Below are positions 34,649 to 42,876 of a stretch of 64,000 bases of DNA, one piece after another. Origin of the DNA: Paractinoplanes ferrugineus (GTDB lineage Bacteria; Actinomycetota; Actinomycetes; Mycobacteriales; Micromonosporaceae); contig NZ_BOMM01000016.1 in the NCBI RefSeq assembly GCF_016862195.1, forward strand, positions 124,001 through 188,000, written 5' to 3'. Within the stretch, counting starts at the first letter, position 1. Each line of letters opens with the position of its first letter. The notes under the pieces were generated by a model. That model did no database searches. It was not told the DNA's origin and worked only from the letters and a program-made list of their open reading frames with translations. Made by a program: the position numbers and the translations under genes.

Positions 34649-35859
34649 TCCCGTTCTCCGCTCGTCGGCACTGTTCTGGTCACGGCCGCCCCGGACCATT
34701 CCAGGAGCAGCAGTGTCGCATCATCGTCGGGCTCGCCGGCCGACTGGGCCATCACCTCGTGAGCGAGTCGGCGGAGCACCTCCGGGGCCGAAAGCTCGGC
34801 GCCGGCGTGCCGCTCGGTGACCTCGATCAGGCGGTCGCGGCCGAACCGCTCCCCCGTCCCGGTGCGGGCCTCGGTGACGCCGTCGCTGTAGCACAGCAGC
34901 CGGTCGCCGGGCCGCATCACGCTCTCGCCGATCTCGGCGCCGGTGCCGCCGAGTCCCAGCGGCAGCCGCCGGCCGCCGGACAGTTCCGCGATCAGCTTCC
35001 CGGCCCGCAGGACCAGCGGCGCCGGATGGCCGGCGTTCAGATAACGCACGCGGCCGTCGGTCAGATCCAACTCGACGAGTACGGCGGTGACGAACCGGGC
35101 GTCCGGGAACTGCTCGGCCAGCGCCTCGTCGGCCGCGCGGGCCTGTTCGAGCAGCCCGTACCCGGCGCGGCGGCGGGCCCGCACCGCGGCGAGCGCCACC
35201 GAGCAGGCCAGCCCGGCCGGCAGTCCCTTGCCCGCCGCGTCGAGGATCAGCAACTGCGCGGTCTCGTCGTCGATCGCGTAGTCGAAACCGTCCCCACCCA
35301 CGTCGTAGCAGGGCTGCAGGACCGCGCTCACGACGGCGTGCTCGCAGCTCGCGGTCAGCGGCGGCAGCATCCGCCACAGCATCTCCGCCGCCGTCGACAT
35401 CGGCGCGGTGCGGCGCACCCGGTCGATGCTGTCGCCCCGGGCGGACGTGGTGGTGATGAGATGCCCGATCAGCCCGGCCAGCGTCTCGCAGCGGGACCCG
35501 AACTCGGGGTCGGCAGCGCCGGGGCCGGCGACCTCCAGCACCCCCAGCCGGTCGGTGCCGTTCACCATCGGCACCCACCAGCGGTCCTCGCCGTCCGCCC
35601 GCCGGGTTCGCACGAGGGTGAAGGCGCGGCCCATGGCGGTGCCGTCGATCGGGACCGGCGGCGGCACCGGACGCCCCGGCACCGGCAGCGCCCGCAGGCT
35701 CACCTGCTCGTAGTCGACCACCCAGACGGTCGTGTGCAGGCCCAGCCGGGCGGCCGCCGACTCGACGTAGGTGGTCAGCTGGTCGGGGCGCCAGAGGTGG
35801 GACTGCCGGAGAATGTCGCCGACGGCGTCGAACCACCGCGCCGTGACCGCTTCGTCCAT
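34645..35859 (-). CDS. GAF-PP2C (RsbU/SpoIIE-like) serine phosphatase
   Basis: 404 residues. Residues 15-165 look like a GAF-type sensor (VWVVDYEQVSLRALPVPG; RWWVPMVNGTDRLGVLEV). Residues 180-395 are a PPM/SpoIIE phosphatase: CYDVGGDGFDYAIDD (metal Asp), LILDAAGKGLPAGLACS, VRYLNAGHPAPLVL, LLCYSDGVTEART and EPDDDATLLLLEW, carrying the acidic metal ligands. It should dephosphorylate the STAS protein encoded downstream with a 4-nt overlap. The chosen ATG lies just upstream of the conserved start; a longer frame adds twelve residues with no support. Input signal unknown. Confidence 0.9.
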   Translation of the reverse strand: MDEAVTARWFDAVGDILRQSHLWRPDQLTTYVESAAARLGLHTTVWVVDYEQVSLRALPVPGRPVPPPVPIDGTAMGRAFTLVRTRRADGEDRWWVPMVNGTDRLGVLEVAGPGAADPEFGSRCETLAGLIGHLITTTSARGDSIDRVRRTAPMSTAAEMLWRMLPPLTASCEHAVVSAVLQPCYDVGGDGFDYAIDDETAQLLILDAAGKGLPAGLACSVALAAVRARRRAGYGLLEQARAADEALAEQFPDARFVTAVLVELDLTDGRVRYLNAGHPAPLVLRAGKLIAELSGGRRLPLGLGGTGAEIGESVMRPGDRLLCYSDGVTEARTGTGERFGRDRLIEVTERHAGAELSAPEVLRRLAHEVMAQSAGEPDDDATLLLLEWSGAAVTRTVPTSGERE

Positions 35860-35910
35860 GGTCACCACTTTAGGTGGCGTTCCGCCGGCCGGCACCGACC
35901 GGCCGGCCGG

Positions 35911-36139
35911 TCACGCCTCGCCCATCACGAGGCCCTCGATGGTGTGCTTCTGGGTGATCGGGGTGAGCCGGTCGACGACCGGGCAGTGCAGGTGGGCGCG
36001 CACCTGCTGCGGCAGCGCTTCCCGGTAGCCGGGGGTGACCGCCATGTCGTGCTTGTCGCCGTTGCCGGCGCCGGGCCTGCAGGTGCGGCTCCGGCCAGAA
36101 CATCGCCGGTTCGCGGTTCACCGGGGCGGTGTCGCGCAT
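35911..36139 (-). pseudogene. Short frameshifted gene remnant
   Basis: Two minus-strand frames give complementary pieces. The first starts MRDTAPVNREPAMFWPEPHLQ (from ATG at 36139). The second, one base out of register, continues GAGNGDKHDMAVTPGYREAL, then PQQVRAHLHCPVVDRLTP and ITQKHTIEGLVMGEA to a TGA. Each piece reads as normal protein, and together they would make about 75 residues, so one indel near 36,075-36,085 is suspected. An alternative is a 44-residue protein from the internal ATG at 36045. The family is not recognised. Confidence 0.35.
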
Positions 36140-36198
36140 CGGTGAACCCCGCGGCCCGGCCGGGCCGCGACGCCGGCGATCTCCAGCCGGCCGGTGAG

Positions 36199-36660
36199 CT
36201 AGGCCGGCACCAGGGCGGTCAGCTGGGACGCGTGGCCGGGCAGCTCGACGGTGGCCAGTCCGGTGAGGATCTCGCGCAGGGTCAGCGGCTTGTCGTACAT
36301 GACTTTGCCGTCGGCCACCAACAGGGTGGGCACGGGGGTGTCGCGCTCGGTGTCGCTCAGGGCCGCGGCCAGCGCGCACAGGGCCTCGCCCTGCCGGCGG
36401 ACGCGCTCGCGCAGACCGGCCGGGTCGCCGGCGACGGCGACGACGTGGTCCAGCGTCCAGCTGTCGTGCGACAGGCGGCTGTCGTAGTGGGGGTGCGAAC
36501 CCGCCATGAGCGCGGCGGCGGCCTCGACGGCGGCGCCGGTGATCAGCGAGACATGCGCCCACACGTGGTCGGCGTCCCACTCGCCGGGCGGCGGGGCGGC
36601 CACGCCGGCCGGGGTCTCCTGCAGTGCTCGGAACGCGTCGTGGAGCGGTGCGGTGTCCAT
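36199..36660 (-). CDS. DinB/maleylpyruvate isomerase-like four-helix protein
   Basis: 153 residues, all helical, with the pattern of small DinB-superfamily proteins: MDTAPLHDAFRALQETPAGV, GEWDADHVWAHVSLITGAAVEAAAA (His near residue 36) and the closing LPGHASQLTAL (His near 144). The usual three-His metal site is only partly evident. Members of this superfamily are thiol-dependent metalloenzymes or stress proteins. It is divergent from an HxlR regulator, with a shared palindromic operator in the 59-nt gap, so HxlR very likely controls it. Confidence 0.72.
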   Translation of the reverse strand: MDTAPLHDAFRALQETPAGVAAPPPGEWDADHVWAHVSLITGAAVEAAAALMAGSHPHYDSRLSHDSWTLDHVVAVAGDPAGLRERVRRQGEALCALAAALSDTERDTPVPTLLVADGKVMYDKPLTLREILTGLATVELPGHASQLTALVPA

Positions 36661-36662
36661 AG

Positions 36663-36698
36663 TTGCATCACGCTAGTGATCCCACTTGCGTGATGCAA
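36663..36698. promoter_or_regulatory. Palindromic operator between the DinB-like and HxlR genes
   Basis: TTGCATCACGC and GCGTGATGCAA form a perfect 11-bp inverted repeat with a 14-nt spacer. Each arm also sits in its own smaller palindrome: ATCAC-gcta-GTGAT on the left and ACTTGC-gtgat-GCAAGT on the right. The site fills the short divergent gap, so one dimeric regulator (the adjacent HxlR protein) bound here would affect both promoters. Confidence 0.75.
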
Positions 36699-36719
36699 GT
36701 GACCCGGTAGGGTGGCGGC

Positions 36720-37181
36720 ATGCTCGGGAAGCTCTACGAAACGCAGGTGTGCTCGGCGGCCCGCACGCTCGAGATCGTCGGTGAGCGGTGGAGCCTGCTG
36801 ATCGTCCGCAACGCGATGTTCGCCGGGATGACCCGCTTCACCGAGTTCCAGCGCAGCCTCGGCATCGCGCCGAACATCCTGACCAAGCGCCTCACCGAGT
36901 TCGTCGAGGCGGGGCTCTTCGAGCAGCGCCCCGGGCCGGTCTACGCGCTCACCGCCAAGGGCCGGGAGCTGCAGCCGATCATCTTGGCCCTGACCGCGTG
37001 GGGTGACCGCTGGGCCGCCCCGGACGGGCCGCCGGTGACCTACGAGCACGCCGGCTGCGGTGGCGAGGTGGTGGTCGAGGCCGCCTGCGAGCGCTGCGGG
37101 GAGCGCCCGCCGCCGCCCGGGGTCACGGCTCAGGTGGCCGGCTGGGCCAGGCGGCGGCAGGACGCCCGGCCGGTCAGCTGA
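36720..37181 (+). CDS. HxlR-family winged helix-turn-helix regulator
   Basis: 153 residues. The winged-helix core is typical of HxlR: CSAARTLEIVGERWSLLIVR near residue 11-30, FTEFQRSLGIAPNILTKRLTEF and the LTAKGREL wing. The C-terminal extension has four Cys (HAGCGGEV; CERCGER), which could be a metal-binding or redox-sensing knuckle. The perfect inverted repeat upstream is the probable binding site for autoregulation and control of the DinB-like gene. Its 3' end overlaps the convergent GAPDH gene by 8 nt. Confidence 0.9.
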   Translation: MLGKLYETQVCSAARTLEIVGERWSLLIVRNAMFAGMTRFTEFQRSLGIAPNILTKRLTEFVEAGLFEQRPGPVYALTAKGRELQPIILALTAWGDRWAAPDGPPVTYEHAGCGGEVVVEAACERCGERPPPPGVTAQVAGWARRRQDARPVS

Positions 37182-38166
37182 TCAGTTCGAGGGTGTCGAT
37201 CACCCGGTTGGAGAAGCCCCACTCGTTGTCGTACCAGGCGACGACCTTGATGTGCCGGCCGTCCACGCGGGTCAGGGCCGAGTCGAAGATCGACGATGCC
37301 GGGTTGCCGACGATGTCGGAGGAGACCAGCGCGTCCTCGGAGTATTCGAGGATGCCGGCGAGCGGGCCGTCGGCGGCCACCCGATAGGCGGTCAGCACCT
37401 CGTCGCGGGTGACGTCGCGGCTGACCACGGTGTTGAGCTCGACTATCGAGCCGACCGGGATCGGCACCCGGATCGAGTCGCCGGAGAGCTTGCCGTCGAG
37501 GCGGGGCAGGACCTTGCCGATCGCCTTGGCCGCGCCGGTCGTGGTGGGGACGATGTTCACCCCGGCGGCGCGGGCCCGGCGGGCGTCGCGGTGCGGGCCG
37601 TCCTGCAGGTTCTGCTCCTGGGTGTACGCGTGCACCGTGGTCATGAAGCCGTGTTCGATGCCGGCGAGCTCGTCGAGGACGGCCGCCAGCGGGGCCAGGG
37701 CGTTCGTCGTACACGAGGCATTTGAAATGATCTTGTGGTTCTGCGGGTCGTAGGCGGCGTTGTTGACGCCGGGCGCGAGCGTCACGTCCGCGCCGTCGGA
37801 CGGGGCCCCGACCAGGACCTTCCGCGCGCCCGCGTCGAGGTGGGCGCGGGCCGCCTCGGCCGCGGTGAAGCGGCCGGTCACCTCCAGCACCACGTCGATC
37901 TCCAGCCGCGCCCACGGCAGGGCGGCCGGATCGCGCTCGGCGAGCACCTTGATGCGGCGGCCGTCGACCACCAGATCGGTCCCCTCGACGGTGACCGGGC
38001 GGCCGAGCCGGCCCGCTGTCGAGTCGAAGGCGAGCAGGCGCGCCAGGGCGGCGGGTTCGGTGAGATCGTTGACGGCTACGATCTCCAGCTTGCTGTCCCG
38101 TTCGAGCAGGGCGCGAAGCACGTTGCGCCCGATGCGGCCGAATCCGTTGATGGCGATGCGTGTCAT
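37174..38166 (-). CDS. gap: Glyceraldehyde-3-phosphate dehydrogenase
   Basis: 330 residues. NAD-binding start MTRIAINGFGRIGRNVLRAL, with Asp in AVNDLT indicating NAD preference. The catalytic Cys is in SNASCTTNALAPLA near residue 150 and the catalytic His in TTVHAYTQEQN near 178. The end motif WYDNEWGFSNRVIDTL is canonical. It oxidises glyceraldehyde 3-phosphate to 1,3-bisphosphoglycerate. It lacks the usual pgk-tpiA neighbours, so this may be an additional copy. The start ATG is fixed by the conserved N-terminus. A GlxA-type regulator lies just upstream on the same strand. Confidence 0.96.
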   Translation of the reverse strand: MTRIAINGFGRIGRNVLRALLERDSKLEIVAVNDLTEPAALARLLAFDSTAGRLGRPVTVEGTDLVVDGRRIKVLAERDPAALPWARLEIDVVLEVTGRFTAAEAARAHLDAGARKVLVGAPSDGADVTLAPGVNNAAYDPQNHKIISNASCTTNALAPLAAVLDELAGIEHGFMTTVHAYTQEQNLQDGPHRDARRARAAGVNIVPTTTGAAKAIGKVLPRLDGKLSGDSIRVPIPVGSIVELNTVVSRDVTRDEVLTAYRVAADGPLAGILEYSEDALVSSDIVGNPASSIFDSALTRVDGRHIKVVAWYDNEWGFSNRVIDTLELIS

Positions 38167-38268
38167 GTGCCCAGCGTTGCCGGTGTGGTACGAACCGGAC
38201 AGCGGCGCGCACGCCATGGTTCGCAAGGATCTCGCCAGGCCCTCATGCCCGGCCGGACGATCTGCGGA

Positions 38269-39219
38269 TCAACGGTCCCGGGCGAAGGTACGGCGGTATT
38301 CACTCGGCGTGGTCCCGAGGACGCGCCGGAAGTGCAGCCGCAGGTTGGCACCCGTGCCCAGCCCGACGTCGGCGGCGATCCGCTCGACCCCCAGCCCGGA
38401 GAGTTCGAGCAGCTCGCGGGCCATGTCGATGCGGGCCCGCAGCACCCACTCCATCGGGGTGTAGCCGGTGTCCTCGGCGAAGCGGCGGGAGAACGTCCGC
38501 GGCGACACCCGCGCGTGCCGGGCCAGCGCGTCGAGCGTCAGCGGCTTGCCGAGGCGGTGCAGGGCCCAGTCGCGGGTGGCCGCGAAGCGTCGGCCGAGCG
38601 GCTCGGGCACGCTGCGCGGAACGTACTGGGCCTGGCCGCCGGCCCGGTAGGGGGCGGCGACCAGCCGGCGGGCGGCGTGGTTGGCGCCGCCCACGCCGAT
38701 GTCGCCGCGCAGGATGTGCAGGCACAGGTCGATCCCGGAGGCTGCGCCGGCCGAGGTGAGCACGCGGCCCTCGTCGACGAACAGCACGTTCTCGTCGACC
38801 CTGATCCCCGGGTGTTTGGCCGCCAGCCGGCGGGTGTAATGCCAGTGCGTGGTGGCCCGCTTGCCGTCGAGCAGGCCGGTGGCGGCGAGGGCGAACGCGC
38901 CCGTGGAGATCGCGGCGAGGCGGGCACCCCGGTCGTGCGCGGCGATCAGCGCGGCGACGACCTCGCGGGGCGGGTCCTCCCGGTCGGGAAACCGGTAGCC
39001 GGGGATGAAGACGATGTCGGCCCAGGTGAGCGCGTCGAGGCCGTCGGCGACGTGATAGGACAGGCCGTCGCCGCCGGTGACGAGGCCGGGTGCCGGGCCG
39101 CACACCCGGACCTCGTACGGCATGCTCGCCCTGGTCGTGAACACCTGGGCCGGGATGCCGACGTCGAGGGGTTTCGCCCCCTCCAGCACCAGCACGGCGG
39201 CGCGGTTCAGTCGGTCCAC
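38269..39219 (-). CDS. GlxA-type AraC regulator with DJ-1/PfpI domain
   Basis: 316 residues. Residues 1-180 are a class I glutamine amidotransferase-like (DJ-1/PfpI) domain: DRLNRAAVLVLEGAKPLDVG, DIVFIPGYRF, and AISTGAFALAATGLLDGKRA. In place of the nucleophile Cys elbow it reads STGAFALA, so it is a sensory rather than catalytic domain. Residues 210-310 are two AraC helix-turn-helix motifs (LTLDALARHARVSPRTFSRR; RIAADVGLGTGANLRLHFRR). The GTG start directly precedes the conserved sequence. It is divergent from the sugar-acid operon at 39,307 and upstream of gap, so it could regulate either. Confidence 0.88.
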   Translation of the reverse strand: MDRLNRAAVLVLEGAKPLDVGIPAQVFTTRASMPYEVRVCGPAPGLVTGGDGLSYHVADGLDALTWADIVFIPGYRFPDREDPPREVVAALIAAHDRGARLAAISTGAFALAATGLLDGKRATTHWHYTRRLAAKHPGIRVDENVLFVDEGRVLTSAGAASGIDLCLHILRGDIGVGGANHAARRLVAAPYRAGGQAQYVPRSVPEPLGRRFAATRDWALHRLGKPLTLDALARHARVSPRTFSRRFAEDTGYTPMEWVLRARIDMARELLELSGLGVERIAADVGLGTGANLRLHFRRVLGTTPSEYRRTFARDR

Positions 39220-39271
39220 GCGGCCCAGCGTAATCAGCGGACCGGTTGCGCCGTGGGCCGGATCGGGCCAA

Positions 39272-39293
39272 CATCGATCAATAACTATCGATG
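39272..39293. promoter_or_regulatory. Inverted repeat overlapping the ribosome binding site of the sugar-acid operon
   Basis: CATCGAT, an 8-nt AT-rich spacer, then ATCGATG form a perfect 7-bp inverted repeat. The right arm ends at the first G of the GGAGG ribosome binding site (39293-39297). A bound regulator, or a local RNA hairpin, would block initiation of the operon. Confidence 0.5.
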
Positions 39294-39306
39294 GAGGCGA
39301 CGCCCG

Positions 39307-40134
39307 ATGTGGACACTCTCCGGCTTCGCCGACGAGATCTCGCCGGACCTCACCGAGCAGTGCGAGGTGGCCACCGGCCTCGGCCTCGGCTATCTCGAGA
39401 TCCGCAGCGCCTGGGACGTCAACATCCTCGACCTCTCCCCCGGGCAACTCGCGACGATGCGAAAGACGCTTTCCGGGTACGGACTGAAGGTGTCCTCGAT
39501 CGGGTCGCCGATCGGGAAGATCGCCATCGCCGCGGACTTCGCGCCCCACCTCGAGCGCATGCGGCACGCCGCCGAGGTGGCACACCTGCTCGACGCCCCG
39601 TACATCCGGATCTTCTCGTTCTTCCTGCCGCCCGGCGACGATCCGGCGGCCCACCGGGCCGAGGTCCTCGACCGGATGCGGGCGCTGGCGCGGGTGGCCG
39701 AGGAGGCCGGCCGGACCCTGCTGCACGAGAACGAGAAGGGGATCTACGGCGACATCCCGGCCCGATGCCTGGATCTGGTGCGCTCGGTCGGTTCGCCCGC
39801 CCTGCGACTGGCGTGGGACCCGGCGAACTTCGTGCAGGTCGGCGTGCGGCCGTTCACCGAGGGCTACGCCCAACTGCGCCCGCACATCGAGTACGTCCAG
39901 ATCAAGGACGCGCATCTGGCCGACGGCACGGTGGTGCCGGCCGGGCAGGGCGACGGCGAGGTCGCCGAGACGATCCGGGCGCTGCGGCAGGACGGTTTCG
40001 ACGGCTTCTTCTCGCTCGAGCCGCATCTCGCCTCGGGCCACCCCACCGGTGGTTTCTCCGGACCGGAACTGTTCCGCACCGCCTGGCAGGCCTTCACCGG
40101 CTTGCTCCGGACCGAGGGGATCGAGTACGCGTGA
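39307..40134 (+). CDS. Sugar phosphate isomerase/epimerase (AP endonuclease 2-like TIM barrel)
   Basis: 275 residues. The TIM-barrel pattern of xylose isomerase-like epimerases is clear: SGFADEISPDLTEQ, YLEIRS, YIRIFSFFLPPG, ARTLLHENEKGIYGD-like (TLLHENEKGIYGD), LAWDPANFVQVG, YVQIKDAHLADG and FFSLEPHLA. These carry the Glu, Asp, His and Glu metal ligands (E near 144, D near 176, H near 208, E near 238). It should isomerise a keto or hydroxy sugar acid. GGAGG lies 9 nt upstream. The stop overlaps the next GTG start (GTGA), so this is the first gene of a catabolic operon. Confidence 0.9.
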   Translation: MWTLSGFADEISPDLTEQCEVATGLGLGYLEIRSAWDVNILDLSPGQLATMRKTLSGYGLKVSSIGSPIGKIAIAADFAPHLERMRHAAEVAHLLDAPYIRIFSFFLPPGDDPAAHRAEVLDRMRALARVAEEAGRTLLHENEKGIYGDIPARCLDLVRSVGSPALRLAWDPANFVQVGVRPFTEGYAQLRPHIEYVQIKDAHLADGTVVPAGQGDGEVAETIRALRQDGFDGFFSLEPHLASGHPTGGFSGPELFRTAWQAFTGLLRTEGIEYA

Positions 40135-41198
40135 ACGACCGCGACTTGCGGCCGACCTTCGCCGTCGTGGGCGCCGGGGTCATCGGCGAGCACCACGCCA
40201 CGGTGCTGAGTCAGCTCACCGACCGGGCCGAGCTGGTCGCGGTCGTCGACGTGGACCTCGCCAGAGCCCGGGCCCTGGCCGCCGCCCGGGGCGGAACCGC
40301 GTACCGGTCGATGGCCGAGGCGTTCGCGGCGCGGCCGATCGACGTGGTGGCGATCTGCACGCCGACCGGGCGGCACGGGGCGCCGGCGATCGAGGCGCTG
40401 CGCGCCGGCAAGCACGTCGTTCTCGAGAAGCCGGCCGAGATCGACGTGGCCCGCACCGACGAGATCATCCGGGCGCGGCAGGCGGCCGGCAAGCTCGTCA
40501 CGGTCATCTCGCAGCACCGCTTCGACCCGGCGACCGAGCGGGTCCTGGCCGCGATCGAGCGCGGCGAGTTCGGACGGCTCACCTCCGGCATCGCGTCGAT
40601 CGACTGGTGGCGGGGGCAGAGCTACTACGACTCGGGCGACTGGCGCGGCACCTGGGCGCTCGACGGCGGCGGCGCGCTGATGAACCAGGGAGTGCACACC
40701 GTCGACCTGCTGATCGCCGCGCTCGGCCGGCCGGTGGAGGTGTTCGCCTACACCGGCACCCTCGCCCACGAGCGCATCGAGGTCGAGGACGTGGCGGTCG
40801 GCCTGGTGCGGTTCGCCTCCGGCGCGCTCGCCGTCCTGCACGCCACCACCGCGGCCTATCCGGGTCTGAGCGCGCGGCTGCAGGTGCACGGCGACCGCGG
40901 CTCGGCGGTCATCGACAACGACGAGCTGGCGTACTTCCACGCCACCCCGGCCGACCCCACTGCGGCCGCCCCCACTGCGGCCGACCCCACCCCGGCCGGC
41001 TCCGCGGCGGCCGGCACCGCGAGCCGCGACCCGGGGCGGCTCTCCGGCGCGCACCGCCGGCAGTACCTGAACTTCCTCGGCGCCCTGGCCGGCACCGAGG
41101 ACCTCCGGGTGGGCCTGGAGACGAACCGGCCGGCGATCGCGGTCATCACCGGCGCCTACGAGTCGGCCCGCACCGGCCGGCCGGTGGTGCTGGACTGA
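40131..41198 (+). CDS. Gfo/Idh/MocA family NAD(P)-dependent oxidoreductase
   Basis: 355 residues. N-terminal Rossmann fold with FAVVGAGVIGEHHATVL near residue 11 and the family motif HVVLEKPAEI (EKP near 101). The C-terminal domain has DWRGTWALDGGGALMNQGVH and TVDLLIAALG, with the catalytic-type His near 190. It likely oxidises or dehydrogenates a sugar acid or inositol-like substrate produced with its neighbours. An Ala/Pro/Thr-rich insert near 265-285 (PTAAAPTAADPTPAGSAAAG) breaks the C-terminal domain and is species-specific repeat DNA. The GTG start overlaps the upstream stop. Confidence 0.9.
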   Translation: MNDRDLRPTFAVVGAGVIGEHHATVLSQLTDRAELVAVVDVDLARARALAAARGGTAYRSMAEAFAARPIDVVAICTPTGRHGAPAIEALRAGKHVVLEKPAEIDVARTDEIIRARQAAGKLVTVISQHRFDPATERVLAAIERGEFGRLTSGIASIDWWRGQSYYDSGDWRGTWALDGGGALMNQGVHTVDLLIAALGRPVEVFAYTGTLAHERIEVEDVAVGLVRFASGALAVLHATTAAYPGLSARLQVHGDRGSAVIDNDELAYFHATPADPTAAAPTAADPTPAGSAAAGTASRDPGRLSGAHRRQYLNFLGALAGTEDLRVGLETNRPAIAVITGAYESARTGRPVVLD

Positions 41199-41274
41199 AC
41201 CGGACCCGCGGGCCCGCGCTCGCGGCCGAGGCGTTCGGGTGGGCACCGGCCGCCCCCGCTGGCAGGATCGACCC

Positions 41275-42546
41275 ATGACCGCAGCCCGCGCCGGTGGCCC
41301 CGACCGGGTCCTCACCGAGGACGAGGTGACCGAGTTCGTCGTCACCCAGCTCAGCACCCTGGCGGCCGACGGCCGCAGCGTCTGCGTGCTCGTCCCCGAC
41401 GGCACCCGCACCTGTCCGTTGCCGCTGCTGATCCGGGCGGTGCACCGGGCGCTGCACGGCCGGGTGTCACGGCTGACCATCCTGATCGCCCTCGGCACCC
41501 ACGGCGCCATGTCCGACGAGGCCCTGATCCGCCACCTCGGTATCCCGCCCGGCGGCTATCCCGGGACCGAGGTGCTCAACCACGAGTGGTGGAAACCGGA
41601 GACGTTCGCCGACCTCGGCACCATCCCGGCCGCGCGGATCGAGGAACTCTCCGACGGGCGGATGAGCGGCGACGTCGAGGTGCTGCTCAACCGGGCGGTC
41701 GCCGAGCACGACATCGCGCTGGTGGTGGGCCCGGTGCTGCCGCACGAGGTGGTCGGCATGTCGGGCGGCAACAAGTACTTCTTCCCCGGCGTCGGCGGCC
41801 AGAAGATCATCGACGTGTCGCACTGGCTGGGCGCGTTGATCACCTCGGCGGAGATCATCGGCACCACCGGCCTCACCCCCGTGCGGGCGCTGATCAACGA
41901 CGGGGCGGCGCTGATCCCGGCCGAGAAGTACGCGTTCTCGGTGGTCACCGCGGAGACCGAGGGGGCCGCCCCGGACAGCGACAAGAGCCCGGCCCTGCAC
42001 TCCATCTCGTTCGGTGACTGCATCGAGTCGTGGGCGAGCGCCGCCGAGATCAGCGCGGCCACCCACGTCACCTACCTCGACCGGCCGGTCCGCCGGGTCC
42101 TGTCGCTGATCCCGGCGATGTACGACGAGATCTGGACCGGCGCGAAGGGCTTCTACAAGGTCGAGCCGGTCGTCGCCGACGGGGGCGAGGTGATCCTCTA
42201 CGCCCCGCACATCACCGAGATAGCCACCAGCCACCCGCAGATCCACGAGATCGGCTACCACTGCCGCGACTACTTCGTGCAGCAGTGGGACCGGTTCGCC
42301 GGCATCCACTGGGGCGTCCTGGCGCACTCCACCCACCTGCGCGGGGCCGGCACGTACGACGCGGCCACCGGGGCCGAACGGCTGCGGGTCGACGTCACGC
42401 TCGCCACCGGCATCCCCGAGGACGTGTGCCGCGCGGTCAACCTGGGCTACCGGGATCCGGCCACTGTCGATCCGGCCGACTTCGCCGCCGACCCGGACAC
42501 CCTGGTGGTGCCACGAGCCGGCGAGGTGCTCTTCCGGCTGCGCTGA
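41275..42546 (+). CDS. LarA-like nickel-pincer racemase/epimerase (DUF2088)
   Basis: 423 residues resembling lactate racemase LarA. N-terminal motif VLVPDGTRTCPLPLL (LarA-type DxTR), then ALGTHGAM, and LPHEVVGMSGGNKYFFPGVGGQ near residue 160-180. In LarA the equivalent His and Lys hold the nickel-pincer nucleotide cofactor. It would epimerise an alpha-hydroxy acid carbon, which suits its place after an isomerase and a dehydrogenase. Cofactor synthesis genes (larB, larC, larE) are not in the window. The ATG follows AGGATCG. It probably belongs to the same transcript despite the 76-nt gap. Confidence 0.85.
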   Translation: MTAARAGGPDRVLTEDEVTEFVVTQLSTLAADGRSVCVLVPDGTRTCPLPLLIRAVHRALHGRVSRLTILIALGTHGAMSDEALIRHLGIPPGGYPGTEVLNHEWWKPETFADLGTIPAARIEELSDGRMSGDVEVLLNRAVAEHDIALVVGPVLPHEVVGMSGGNKYFFPGVGGQKIIDVSHWLGALITSAEIIGTTGLTPVRALINDGAALIPAEKYAFSVVTAETEGAAPDSDKSPALHSISFGDCIESWASAAEISAATHVTYLDRPVRRVLSLIPAMYDEIWTGAKGFYKVEPVVADGGEVILYAPHITEIATSHPQIHEIGYHCRDYFVQQWDRFAGIHWGVLAHSTHLRGAGTYDAATGAERLRVDVTLATGIPEDVCRAVNLGYRDPATVDPADFAADPDTLVVPRAGEVLFRLR

Positions 42547-42876
42547 CCGACCGGTCACCACCAGTCGTACGGGCGGAACCGGCGGCCGCCCGTCGACGCG
42601 AACATCGGCGCACGGCCCAGGTCAGGAACCGACCCGTGACACAGAAGTTGAATTCGTCATCATCAATTCGGAGTTGACATTGCCGAGCGCCGGCCGCGCG
42701 CTTTGAAGTGACAACGAACCGACAACGGTTTCGACCCCCGAAGCTGGACACACCGGACCGAAGGACTTCTTCCGGCGCCTCCCGCACCGCCCAGCCGGTG
42801 CGATCGCAGACGGGGCTCGCAGGTGCTGGAAGGCATCGTCGCGGTCGACTGTCCCAGAGGGTGCTGATCGGCCGGT
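42547..42876. other. Intergenic region between convergent genes
   Basis: No gene was found. The stretch is less GC-rich near 42,645-42,735 and holds GAATTCGTCATCATCAATTC, an interrupted GAATT/AATTC repeat, and TTGACA without a matching -10 box. As both flanking genes end here, termination is expected, but no strong hairpin with a U-run was seen. Confidence 0.4.

Noticed and set aside
42674..42679. TTGACA as a promoter -35 box
   Set aside because: No -10-like sequence lies 16-19 nt downstream and no plus-strand gene follows.
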